A DNA stretch of 64,000 nucleotides from Acidobacteriota bacterium (GTDB lineage: Bacteria; Acidobacteriota; Blastocatellia; Pyrinomonadales; Pyrinomonadaceae). A model generated the notes under the pieces. It saw only the letters and a program-made list of their open reading frames with translations. It was not told the DNA's origin and did not search any database. The stretch spans positions 112,504-176,503 of the forward strand of contig QHXR01000004.1 in assembly GCA_003223025.1 (NCBI GenBank), written 5' to 3'. This document shows, in pieces, positions 32,653 through 42,200 of the stretch. A program made the translations under genes and the position numbers. Position 1 is the first letter of the stretch, and every line of letters starts with the position of its first letter.

Positions 32653-34638
32653 CTACGCCGCCTTTCCCGCACTGTTGGCGAATATCTTTTCAACTTCATT
32701 TAAATCGCTCGTGATCCGCATCCTCGGAAGGCTCGCTAGAAAATCCTTGCCGTACCCTTTAGTTCGCAGACGCGGATCGAGGATCGCGATCACGCCGCGG
32801 TCCGTTCTGCTCCGTATCAATCGTCCGATTCCCTGCTTCAATGAAATCACGGCCTGCGGGACGCTGTAGTCGAAAAATGATCTCCCGCTGTTCTCTTCGA
32901 TGAACCGCGAACGTGCGGCAACGATCGGATCCGTCGGGACGGCGAATGGAAGTTTGTCGATGATGACGCACGAGAGCTGCTCACCCTGCACGTCGACTCC
33001 CTGCCAAAAACTCGCTGTCGCGAATAGAACTGCATTCGGAGTTTCGCGAAACTTGTCGAGCAGACCGCTCTTCGACATCGAGCCCTGGACGAAACACGGA
33101 AACCCGACCCGCGACGACACCAGCTCATACAAAGCGTTCATCGAAGCGTTGCTTGTAGCAAGTACGAACGCGCGTCCATCGGTGACGTTCAGGATCTTGA
33201 CGATCTCGCCGGCCGCGAGCTGCGTGAACTCCGGAGTCCGCGGATCGGGCATCGACTTCGGTAAATAAACGATCGCCTGATTCTCGAAATCGAATGACGA
33301 AGCCGCGTGCAAAACTTTTGTCTTCGCCGTATCGAGCCCGAGCCGTTCGCGAACGAAGTTGAAAGAGCCACCGCTGGAAAGCGTTGCCGACGTCAGAACA
33401 CATGTCTCGACTTTGTCGAACAACTTCCCGCGCAAAAGCTCCGACACATCGACCGGCGACGCGCGAAGAAACATTCCCTTTCCGCGCTTCTCGAGCCAGT
33501 AAACGTAATTGTGTTCGGACTGATGAACGATGAAATCGAGATCGGCACGTGTCTGCTTCGCACGGCGAATAAGACTGTCAACCTCGGGAATCGTATCCGC
33601 AAACTTGTCGATCGCAGAGACCAAACTTCCCAACGCCTCGTCGAGAAAATGATGCGCCTCGCCGAGCTGGGTCGCCGCGTTGCTTCCGTCCCGCGTTCGA
33701 TATGTGAACACGTCTTGAAGAAGCGGATACCGCCCATCGAATCGGGCCTGAGTGAATCTGATCCAAAACTGCTCGGCAAGTCCGATTATCTTCGCCGCTA
33801 CTTTTGTCAGATCTCTCGTGGCAGCGGCGTCGGTTATCGGAAGCGTGTCAGCGTCGCGAACAAGTTCGTCGATCTGAAAATTCGAAACTTGCACGCCAAA
33901 GTAATCGGCAGCAATGTCTTCGATCAAGTGAGCCTCGTCGAATATCACCGCCGAATAATCCGGGATCACACGTCCGTATTGATTTCCGCGAACGCTGAGA
34001 TCCGCAAAGAACAAATGATGATTGACGATGATGATGTCGGCGTCTTCGGCTCGGGCGCGCATTCGCGTGATAAAGCACGGCTCGAAGTCCGGACATTTTT
34101 GACCGATACAGACTTCGGATCGAGCGTTGATCCGGTTCCAGAAGGAAATGTCCTCGGGCAGCGTTGTGAGCTCGCGTCGATCTCCGACTTTCGTTTCCAT
34201 GGACCAGCGACGAACATCGTCAAAATAATCCATCTCATCGAGCCCTCCCAAGATCGGCTGATGCTCGGCCTTTGAGATCTTGTAAAGACAGGCGTAGTTT
34301 GATCGCCCTTTCATGTAAGCGGCGGAGAATTTTTTTGGAAGAATGCTCTGCAGGAACGGAATGTCTTTTTCCATTAATTGCTCCTGCAGGTTTTTTGTTC
34401 CGGTCGAGATGATGACGCGCTTTTTCGTCCCGATTGCGGCGGCGATCGCCGGCACCAGATACGCAAGCGTCTTGCCGGTTCCGGTCCCGGCCTCGACGAG
34501 AAGATGTTTCTTTTCCTCAAAGGCGCGGACAATCTCTTCGGCCATTTTTATTTGTCCGGGCCGGTGCTCGTAATTGTCGTGGAACTTGGCGATGAGGCCA
34601 TCGGTCCCGAATACTTTATCGATGAAATTGTCTGACAT
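32653..34638 (-). CDS. dinG: DinG-family ATP-dependent DNA helicase
   Basis: 661 aa from the ATG at 34638 (MSDNFIDKVFG); a TTG at 34713 would add 25 residues. Superfamily 2, XPD/DinG type, 5'-3' helicase acting on R-loops, D-loops and damaged DNA. Seen: YEHRPGQIKM (Q-motif-like), Walker A EAGTGTGKT (49-57), DEAH box at 234-237 (VIFDEAHLIEDI), four Cys of the iron-sulfur cluster (C117, C177, C182, C188), and C-terminal motifs FATASFWQGVDVQG and QGIGRLIRSRTDRG. No exonuclease domain is fused. It lies divergent from the first M36 protease gene. Confidence 0.93.
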   Translation of the reverse strand: MSDNFIDKVFGTDGLIAKFHDNYEHRPGQIKMAEEIVRAFEEKKHLLVEAGTGTGKTLAYLVPAIAAAIGTKKRVIISTGTKNLQEQLMEKDIPFLQSILPKKFSAAYMKGRSNYACLYKISKAEHQPILGGLDEMDYFDDVRRWSMETKVGDRRELTTLPEDISFWNRINARSEVCIGQKCPDFEPCFITRMRARAEDADIIIVNHHLFFADLSVRGNQYGRVIPDYSAVIFDEAHLIEDIAADYFGVQVSNFQIDELVRDADTLPITDAAATRDLTKVAAKIIGLAEQFWIRFTQARFDGRYPLLQDVFTYRTRDGSNAATQLGEAHHFLDEALGSLVSAIDKFADTIPEVDSLIRRAKQTRADLDFIVHQSEHNYVYWLEKRGKGMFLRASPVDVSELLRGKLFDKVETCVLTSATLSSGGSFNFVRERLGLDTAKTKVLHAASSFDFENQAIVYLPKSMPDPRTPEFTQLAAGEIVKILNVTDGRAFVLATSNASMNALYELVSSRVGFPCFVQGSMSKSGLLDKFRETPNAVLFATASFWQGVDVQGEQLSCVIIDKLPFAVPTDPIVAARSRFIEENSGRSFFDYSVPQAVISLKQGIGRLIRSRTDRGVIAILDPRLRTKGYGKDFLASLPRMRITSDLNEVEKIFANSAGKAA

Positions 34639-34896
34639 GTGTGGGCGAAATTGACTCGAACCGTTTTTTTTGCTAAAAACGCTCCTTGCGACTGTAACGA
34701 ATTTCTTTGCCAAGGACGTGGGTTCCCCTTCAAAATGCTACGCATTGCTAGAGACCACCGTCTTCCTATTTAAGTCAGATTGTAACGCAATCCACCCCGG
34801 TGCCGAAGCTTTCAGCCTCGCCAGCGGATCCGCTGCTCCGAAGTAAATACTCCGGAACCTTAACCCCAAAATCAGCTCCAGGAGGCTAATCCTTAA

Positions 34897-37800
34897 ATGA
34901 AGTTTACCTTACCGGCCAAGGCGCGACGTCGACCTTTGCTCACGTTATTTGTTTTAGCATTTGTGACCACGCTCGTCGCTGTACCTTCGCTGTTTCGCTC
35001 GAAGGCGACGACGCGCACGTATGGCGAGGGTCTGTTGACGAGAACCGTCAGCGAGCGCGAAGACTTGCCGAATTACGATATTCGCAGCGACAAAAACGCC
35101 GCGGGTCGAATCGATTCGTTCCGTTCGACTTCGAATAAAAGTGCCGTGCAGGTAGCTGACATCCGCGACGAATTCGCTCGCGGCGAAGCTGCTCTCGCAA
35201 CGCGTATCCCGACGCTGAAAGTCGAGTACAACCTGGATATCCGGATTCCCGAAGTGATCGCACCGGATGTATCGAAAGGACGAGCTTTCCTAACGGGAGC
35301 TTCATCGACGAAGCGCTCCGACGTACTTAAGAATTTCTTGAACGAGAATACCGAGTTGGTTGGCGTGAACGGCAACCAGATCCGTGATCTCAAAGTATTT
35401 GCAGATTACACGAATCCGGACGGAAATCTTTCGTTCGTCGAGCTCGATCAAGAGATCAACGGCGTGCCCGTTTTCCGCGGCGAAGTAAAGGCCGGTTTCT
35501 CGAAGAACGGTGAGATGATTCGCGTCATCAATAACCTCGCACCGGGACTAAGCTACGATTCTCTGTCGACGGATTTCGGCGACGCCTCGGCAGCGGTTCG
35601 ATACGCAGCAGCGAATATCAAGCATGAGCTGACCGCTGCAGAAACAGTTCAGAACAATGCAGCCTCGACCGATCTGAAGGTTGTCTTCGGACAGGGCGAT
35701 TGGGCGACGACGGCGGAGAAGATGTACTTCCCGACCGAACCCGGCGTTGCAGTTCCGGCGTACAGAGTGCTTATCTGGCAGCCGGTAAACGCGTTCTATG
35801 TGATCGTTGATGCGCATGACGGCACCGTTCTTTGGAGAAAGAATATTTCCGAGGATCAGACGCAGTCGGCGACCTATCAGGTCTATACGAACTCGAACGC
35901 GATGATCAACTCGGCGGATAATCCCGCCCCGCTGACGCCCGGTCCGATCAGTCCGCTGCTCGGCACACAGGGAGCCATCACGGCGCGCACGAATGTTACG
36001 CGAGTCGGAAACGAAGCTCCGTACGCATTCAACAATAATGGTTGGATAACTGACGGCGCCAATACCACCGACGGCAACGCGCTTGCGGCGGGTGTCGACC
36101 GAGACGGCGTCGACGGTGTCGACGCGCCGCAGACCGGTATTCCGAATCGAGTATTCGATTCGACATGGAATCCTCCTCCCGGCAACCCGGCTCCGGGAGA
36201 CGAACCGCTGACGGCTCAGGCTCAGCGCGGTTCGGTTATTTCGATGTTCTACATCATGAACCTGTATCACGATGAACTTTATCGTCTCGGATTCACGGAA
36301 CAGGCGAGAAACTTCCAGGCCAGCAACTTCGGTCGCGGCGGCGCGGAAAACGATCGCGTTTCGGGTGAAGGACAAGACTCGTCCGGAACCAACAACGCAA
36401 ACTTTAATACTCCGGCTGACGGCGGACGTGGCCGTATGCAGATGTATCTCTGGACAGGTCCGACTCCGGATTACGACGGCACGACCGATACGGAAATCAT
36501 CATTCACGAAGTAACGCACGGCACGTCGAATCGCCTGCACGGCAACTCGGCAGGACTTTCGACAAATATGGCGCGCGGCATGGGTGAAGGCTGGGGCGAT
36601 TTTTACGGCCACGCAATGTTGTCGCAGGAATCGGATCCGATCAACGGCATCTATACGACGGGTGGTTATGCCACGTATCTCGGCTCCGGTGGTTACACTG
36701 CCAACTATTACGACGGCATTCGCCGGTTCCCGAAAGCGGTCATGGCTTTCACCGGCGGACCGAACAACCGACCGCATAATCCGTTAACCTTCGCCGACTT
36801 GAATGCTGGTTGCGTTCTGACCGACGGAGCGTTTCCGCGTGGACCGTTCGGTGTCGCTCAGTGCGATGCCGTGCATAATGCGGGTGAGATCTGGAGCAGT
36901 GCTCTGTGGGAAGTACGTGCAAAACTCGTTCAGCGACTTGGGTGGGCGACCGGTAATCGCAAGGCGCTGCAGGCCGTTACCGACGGTATGAAATTGGCTC
37001 CGCTCGGTCCTACCTTTTTGCAGGAACGAGATGCGATCCTTGCAGGCGTGCTCGCGACCGGAGACGCTGCGGATGTTGCCGATGTGTGGGCTGGTTTCGC
37101 AATTCGCGGAATGGGCTTCAGTTCATCCGTGACCGCCGTAGGAACTCCTGCGATCGTCGTCGAAGCATTCGATCTTCCGAATCTGCTGCAGACGCCGACT
37201 ATGACGGTTACCGATTCGGGCGGCGATAACGATGGATTCCCCGAACCGGGCGAAACACTTTCGATCACCATACCGCTTACAAACACGACCGGTAGCAATG
37301 CAACCGGCACGACTCTGCAGATCGTCGGCGGCGGCTCGGCCAATTACGGCACGATCGCTAACGGCCAAACAGTGACGCAGAAGGCGAATTACACGGTCAC
37401 TCGAGTGATCATCATCGGAGCTCCGGTTGCGACCTTTACCGAAAACTTCGATGGAGCGACCGCTCCGGCATTCCCTGCGGGATGGACAGCTACCGTCGTA
37501 CAAGGCGGAACTAACTTCGTAAACTCAACCTTGAATCCCGACACGGCGGCGAATTCGGCGTTTGCGCTTGATCCGACGACAGTCGGTGGCGGAAGCGATC
37601 TAACCTCGCCTCCGATTCCGATCACGGTTTCTGCGGCGACGGTCTCGTTCCGCAACCGATTCGATACGGAATCCGGTTGGGACGGCGGCGTTCTGGAAGT
37701 CAGCATCAACGGAGGCGGATTCCAAGACATCATCACCGCTGGCGGCCGCTTCGTGCAGAACGGCTATAACGGTTCGTTGGGCGCAGGCACAAACAATCCG

Positions 37801-38829
37801 CTGGCAAACCGCGCTGCTTGGAACGGCAACTCGAGTGGCTATATCACGACGATCGCTCAGCTCCCGGCAGCAGCGGCCGGTCAGAACGTCCAACTCAAAT
37901 GGCGTTTCGGTGCCGACGACAATACCGCCGGCGCTGGCCCGAATCCGGGCTGGTACGTTGACACGATCAGGGTTAACGGAATGGCTCAGTGTACGACGAT
38001 CGTAGACCCCGGGAAGTCGCGTGCCGACTTCGACGGTGATGGCAAGACCGATCTTTCGGTGTTCCGTCCGAGCGAAGGCAATTGGTATCTAAACCGTTCG
38101 ACCTCCGGATTTACGGCTGTTGGCTGGGGACTCTCCAGCGATCAGCTCGCTCCCGGAGACTTCGATGGCGATAACAAGACCGACCTGGCAGTATTCCGTC
38201 CGTCAACCGGTGTCTGGTGGATCCTTCGATCCTCGGACGGCGGAGCAGTTTCGACTGGCTTCGGCTTGTCGGGCGACGTGCCTGTCGTCGGAGACTACGA
38301 TGGCGACGCGAAGGCGGACATCGCGGTATTCAGACCGTCGACAAATGTCTGGTTCGTGCTCAAGAGCACCGGCGGAACAATGATCGTTCCGTTCGGAGCT
38401 GCGGGTGACCTCGCTGTCCCGGCCGACTATGATGGCGATGCCAAAACGGACGTCGCGATCTATCGCGCAGGTCAGTGGTGGATCAATAAGAGCACCGGCG
38501 GAACGACAGTCACGACGTTTGGCGGAGTCGCCGGCGATCGTGCAGTCCCGGCTGATTACGACGGTGACGGCAAAGACGACGTCGCTATCTACCGTCCGTC
38601 GAACGGAACCTGGTACATTCTGCGATCGTCGAACGGAGCAGTGAACTTTATCCCGTTCGGACTCAGCGGAGACGTTCCGGTACCCGGAGATTACGATGGT
38701 GACGGCAAGGACGATCAGGCTGTTTACAGAAACGGTACCTGGTATCTGAACCGTTCGACCAGCGGATTCCTTTCGGGTGCTTTCGGACTCAGCACGGATA
38801 TCGCGATCCCGTCCGAGTACATCCCGTAG
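34897..38829 (+). CDS. Secreted M36 fungalysin-type metalloprotease 1 with six FG-GAP-like repeats
   Basis: 1,310 aa. An Arg-rich n-region and hydrophobic signal/anchor (about 13-33) lead into a fungalysin/thermolysin-type propeptide (to about residue 330, ending VDAHDGTVLWRKNI). The M36 catalytic domain follows, with zinc motif HEVTH (H537, E538, H541) and GEGWGDFYGHA giving the third ligand E564. Beyond are a beta-sandwich region (TENFDGATAPAFPAGWTA, a MAM-like fold) and six repeats of the DFDGDGKTDLSVFRPSEGNW type, which bind calcium in related proteins. It ends IPSEYIP. An extracellular protein-degrading enzyme. AGGAGG precedes the start. It is paralogous to the next gene. Confidence 0.9.
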   Translation: MKFTLPAKARRRPLLTLFVLAFVTTLVAVPSLFRSKATTRTYGEGLLTRTVSEREDLPNYDIRSDKNAAGRIDSFRSTSNKSAVQVADIRDEFARGEAALATRIPTLKVEYNLDIRIPEVIAPDVSKGRAFLTGASSTKRSDVLKNFLNENTELVGVNGNQIRDLKVFADYTNPDGNLSFVELDQEINGVPVFRGEVKAGFSKNGEMIRVINNLAPGLSYDSLSTDFGDASAAVRYAAANIKHELTAAETVQNNAASTDLKVVFGQGDWATTAEKMYFPTEPGVAVPAYRVLIWQPVNAFYVIVDAHDGTVLWRKNISEDQTQSATYQVYTNSNAMINSADNPAPLTPGPISPLLGTQGAITARTNVTRVGNEAPYAFNNNGWITDGANTTDGNALAAGVDRDGVDGVDAPQTGIPNRVFDSTWNPPPGNPAPGDEPLTAQAQRGSVISMFYIMNLYHDELYRLGFTEQARNFQASNFGRGGAENDRVSGEGQDSSGTNNANFNTPADGGRGRMQMYLWTGPTPDYDGTTDTEIIIHEVTHGTSNRLHGNSAGLSTNMARGMGEGWGDFYGHAMLSQESDPINGIYTTGGYATYLGSGGYTANYYDGIRRFPKAVMAFTGGPNNRPHNPLTFADLNAGCVLTDGAFPRGPFGVAQCDAVHNAGEIWSSALWEVRAKLVQRLGWATGNRKALQAVTDGMKLAPLGPTFLQERDAILAGVLATGDAADVADVWAGFAIRGMGFSSSVTAVGTPAIVVEAFDLPNLLQTPTMTVTDSGGDNDGFPEPGETLSITIPLTNTTGSNATGTTLQIVGGGSANYGTIANGQTVTQKANYTVTRVIIIGAPVATFTENFDGATAPAFPAGWTATVVQGGTNFVNSTLNPDTAANSAFALDPTTVGGGSDLTSPPIPITVSAATVSFRNRFDTESGWDGGVLEVSINGGGFQDIITAGGRFVQNGYNGSLGAGTNNPLANRAAWNGNSSGYITTIAQLPAAAAGQNVQLKWRFGADDNTAGAGPNPGWYVDTIRVNGMAQCTTIVDPGKSRADFDGDGKTDLSVFRPSEGNWYLNRSTSGFTAVGWGLSSDQLAPGDFDGDNKTDLAVFRPSTGVWWILRSSDGGAVSTGFGLSGDVPVVGDYDGDAKADIAVFRPSTNVWFVLKSTGGTMIVPFGAAGDLAVPADYDGDAKTDVAIYRAGQWWINKSTGGTTVTTFGGVAGDRAVPADYDGDGKDDVAIYRPSNGTWYILRSSNGAVNFIPFGLSGDVPVPGDYDGDGKDDQAVYRNGTWYLNRSTSGFLSGAFGLSTDIAIPSEYIP

Positions 38830-38844
38830 TTATCACACTTTGAC

Positions 38845-38903
38845 CGAAGGGCCGCGGTTTCGATCAAGCTTGCTTCTAAGCTGATCGAAACCGCGGCCCT
38901 TCG
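38845..38903. terminator. Long hairpin terminator after M36 protease 1
   Basis: About 26 bp stem (CGAAGGGCCGCGGTTTCGAT and its complement, plus AGCTT/AAGCT at the tip). It starts 16 bp after the stop codon. Confidence 0.85.
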
Positions 38904-39248
38904 CCCTTTCCGGCCCTTCCTTTCGCTCGTTTTTCGGTCCGATCTCCGGCCACCGATTCCTTCGATGTCGTATTTTCATTGACGTACGAGGGCTTTTCTG
39001 CTAAATATTAGCTACATTTTTCTTACCCGGAAGGTTCTGATGTTTGCTCGGCCTTCGTTTTCTTGGGGTCTCGTTATCTTATTAATTGAATACAAGCTTT
39101 GAAGTCGCACTCTGCGTACTTTGCGCCTAATTCTTGTTCACACGTCAGAATTATATTGTTCCTGATCTCGCGTCCTTATTCTTTAAGGTGATTTAAGGTT
39201 GACGCTCCCGAGCGTTGTTTTCTTTCTTTTACTTAGGAGGGCTTGTAA
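38904..39248. other. 345 bp spacer upstream of M36 protease 2
   Basis: AT-rich region with no ORF of protein character. A small inverted repeat ACGCTC-CC-GAGCGT (39202-39215) lies 34 bp before the start codon, and AGGAGGG sits 8 bp before the ATG. It probably holds the promoter and leader of the protease gene; no known riboswitch or RNA is recognised. Confidence 0.5.
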
Positions 39249-42200
39249 ATGCAGAACAGTTCTTTATCAGGTACCCGGCGCGGTCTCCTGTTAACTTTAT
39301 TCGTGTTAGGAGTCGTGACCGCACTGATCCTCGTGCCGTCACAGTTCCGTTCTGAGGCGGGAGCGAAAAAGGGCCAAGGCCTTTTGCAGCGTACCGTTAG
39401 TCAGGAGGATGGAATTCCCAAGATGTGGGATATCCGAGAGGATGGTAAGTCGGATACCGATAGTTTCGCGCGATTTCGTCAGTCCGTAGGCAGAGACGCT
39501 TCGGCGGTTGCAGACGTACGAGACGGATTCGTTCGCGGTGAAGCCGAGCTCAAAGCCCGTCTTCCTCACGCAAAGGTCGAATACAATAACGATATTCGAA
39601 TCCCCGAAGTCATTACCCCGAATGTTGCTAGTTCGAGGATCGAATTCTTGTCACCTCCATCTGGCGAGAAGCGTTCCGAAATACTTCGCAGCTTCGTCAA
39701 AGAGTACAGCAGCTTGATCGGCGTCAATTCGTCTCAGGCGGATTCGCTCAAAGTCGCTGCCGACTACACCAACCCGGATGGCAATATGTCGTACGCTCAT
39801 CTCGAGCAGCGTATCAACGACGTCAAAGTATTCCGTGGAGAAGTCAAAGCCGGTTTCACGCAAGACGGACGGATCGTCCGCGTTATCAACAACCTCGCAC
39901 CCGGTCTGAACTACGAAAGTCTTTCGAAAGATTTCGGTAATCCGGTCGACGCTGTCAGAGTGGCAGCCCAACATGTCAAACAGGACCTTCGACCCAGCGA
40001 CGTTGCTCGTAATGACGCTGAATCGAAAGATGATTTTGTCGTTTTCGGAACAGGCGACTCGGCAACGACCGCTGAGAAAATGTACTTTCCGATGGAGCCC
40101 GGCGTAGCAGTTCCGTCGTGGCGTGTATTGATCTACAAACAGGTTGCGGCTTACTACGTGATCGTTGATGCGGCAAGCGGTGTTGTGCTCTGGCACAAGA
40201 ACATCGTTGACGACCAGACGCAGTCGGCGACGTACGATGTTTACGCAAACCCGAGTGCAACATTCAACCTCGCGGACAACCCTGCTCCGTTGTCGCCTTA
40301 TATTTCGGCGCCGGTTAATGACCCGACAGTCGGTGCTCAGGGAGCGCTTATCACGAGATCAAGCGTAACCCGTATCGGTAACGAAGCTCCGTACACATTC
40401 AACAACAATGGTTGGATCACCGATGGTGCAAACATCACCGACGGTAACGCCAACGAAGCCGGTCTCGACCTCACCGCTCCGGATGGTGTTGACGCTCCGG
40501 AAACGGGCGTTCCGAACCGTGTCTTTAATTCCGGTTGGAATCCTCCTCCCGGAAATCCGGCACCTGGCGATGCTCCGACTGTTCCTGCTGCCCGCAGGGG
40601 GGCCGTGATCCAGATGTTCTACGCAATGAACCTCTATCACGACGAACTTTACCGCTACGGCTTTACCGAACAGGCTCGAAACTTCCAGGCAAGCAACTTC
40701 GGTCGCGGCGGAGCTGAGAACGATCGAGTTCGCTCGGAAGGCCAGGATTCGTCCGGTACCGATAATGCGAACTTCCTGACTCCGGCTGACGGCGGCCGTG
40801 GTCGTATGCAGATGTATGTTTGGACCGGACCGACTCCTGACCGAGACGGAACCGGTGATGCCGAAGTCATTTTCCACGAAGTTACGCACGGTACCTCGAA
40901 CCGCCTTCACGGTGACGGTAGTGGTCTTGGTAACCAAGGCTCAATGATGGGCGAAGGCTGGGGTGACTGGTACGCCGAGGCTCTGCTGTCACAGGCAAGC
41001 GATGGCGTGGCAGGTATTCACACGACCGGCGGTTACGCGACCCAACTGATCGCTGCCGGATTCCAGGCGAATTACTATTACGGTATTCGTCGCTTCCCGA
41101 GAGCTCCGCTGACCACCGTTGGCGGTCCCAATCGTCCGGCGTGTAACAACCTGCCGTGCCCGCACAATCCGCTTAGCTTCCGTCACATCAATACTGGATG
41201 CGATACGGAAATCGGAACGACGGCAACTGCAAACATCAGTGCCTTCCCGCGTGGCCCGATCGGTACGACCGGATCCTGCTCACAGGTCCATAACGCTGGT
41301 GAGGTTTGGTCCAGTGCATTGTGGGAAGTCCGATCGATCATGGTCACCCGCCTCGGCTGGGCAGCCGGTAATCCCCGCATCATGCAGCTCGTACTCGATG
41401 GTATGAAGCTGGCACCAATTAATCCGACGATGATCCAGGAGCGCGATGCCATTATCGCTGCTGCTGCTGCTCTTCCGGCAGTTCCTGAAGCTTCGGCTGA
41501 CGTTGCTGATATTCGCGAAGGTTTCCGCCGACGCGGTATGGGCTTCTCGGCAAGCGTACAGGCTCCGGGCGCAGTTACCGAAGCGTTCGACTTCGCAAAC
41601 GTAGCGATCGTCAATCCTTTCAGTGTCAGTGACTCGAGCGGCGATAACGACGGCTATCCGGAACCGGGCGAGAACGTTCTTCTAAGCGTCACGATCGGAA
41701 ACAGCACGGGCGCATCGGTCGGCGGCGTAATGGTCAACGTTAACGGCGGTACGAATGTTAACTACGGAACGATCACTGACGGCCAAACCGTCAAAATGAA
41801 CATTCCGTATACCGTTCCTGCTGGTGCTCTTTGCGGAAGCCTGCATACAGTGACGATCAATGTCACGAGTAATGCTGGTGCTCAGGCACCTGTCATGAAA
41901 TCGTTCCGTCTTGGTGTACCGACCTTCGGTGCTTCATCGCAGAACTTTGACGGCGTAACTGCACCGGCACTTCCGGGTGGTTTTGAAAACGTTCTGCTAA
42001 GCGGAACCGGTATCAACTGGACTACGTCCGCAACCGGCCCGAGCTCAGCACCGAACTCTGCATTCGCCAACGATCCCGCAACGCTTAACGATGCGGCATT
42101 GACGACGGTTGCGAAGATCACTTCGGCAACGGCCTCAATCGCGTTCAAGAACAAGTTCACGACTGAGAGCACGTTCGACGGAGCGGTCTTGGAGTACTCG

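Noticed and set aside
35548..36777. 409-aa minus-strand ORF opposite M36 protease 1
   Set aside because: Antisense shadow caused by biased codon use; the plus-strand frame holds clear protease motifs.
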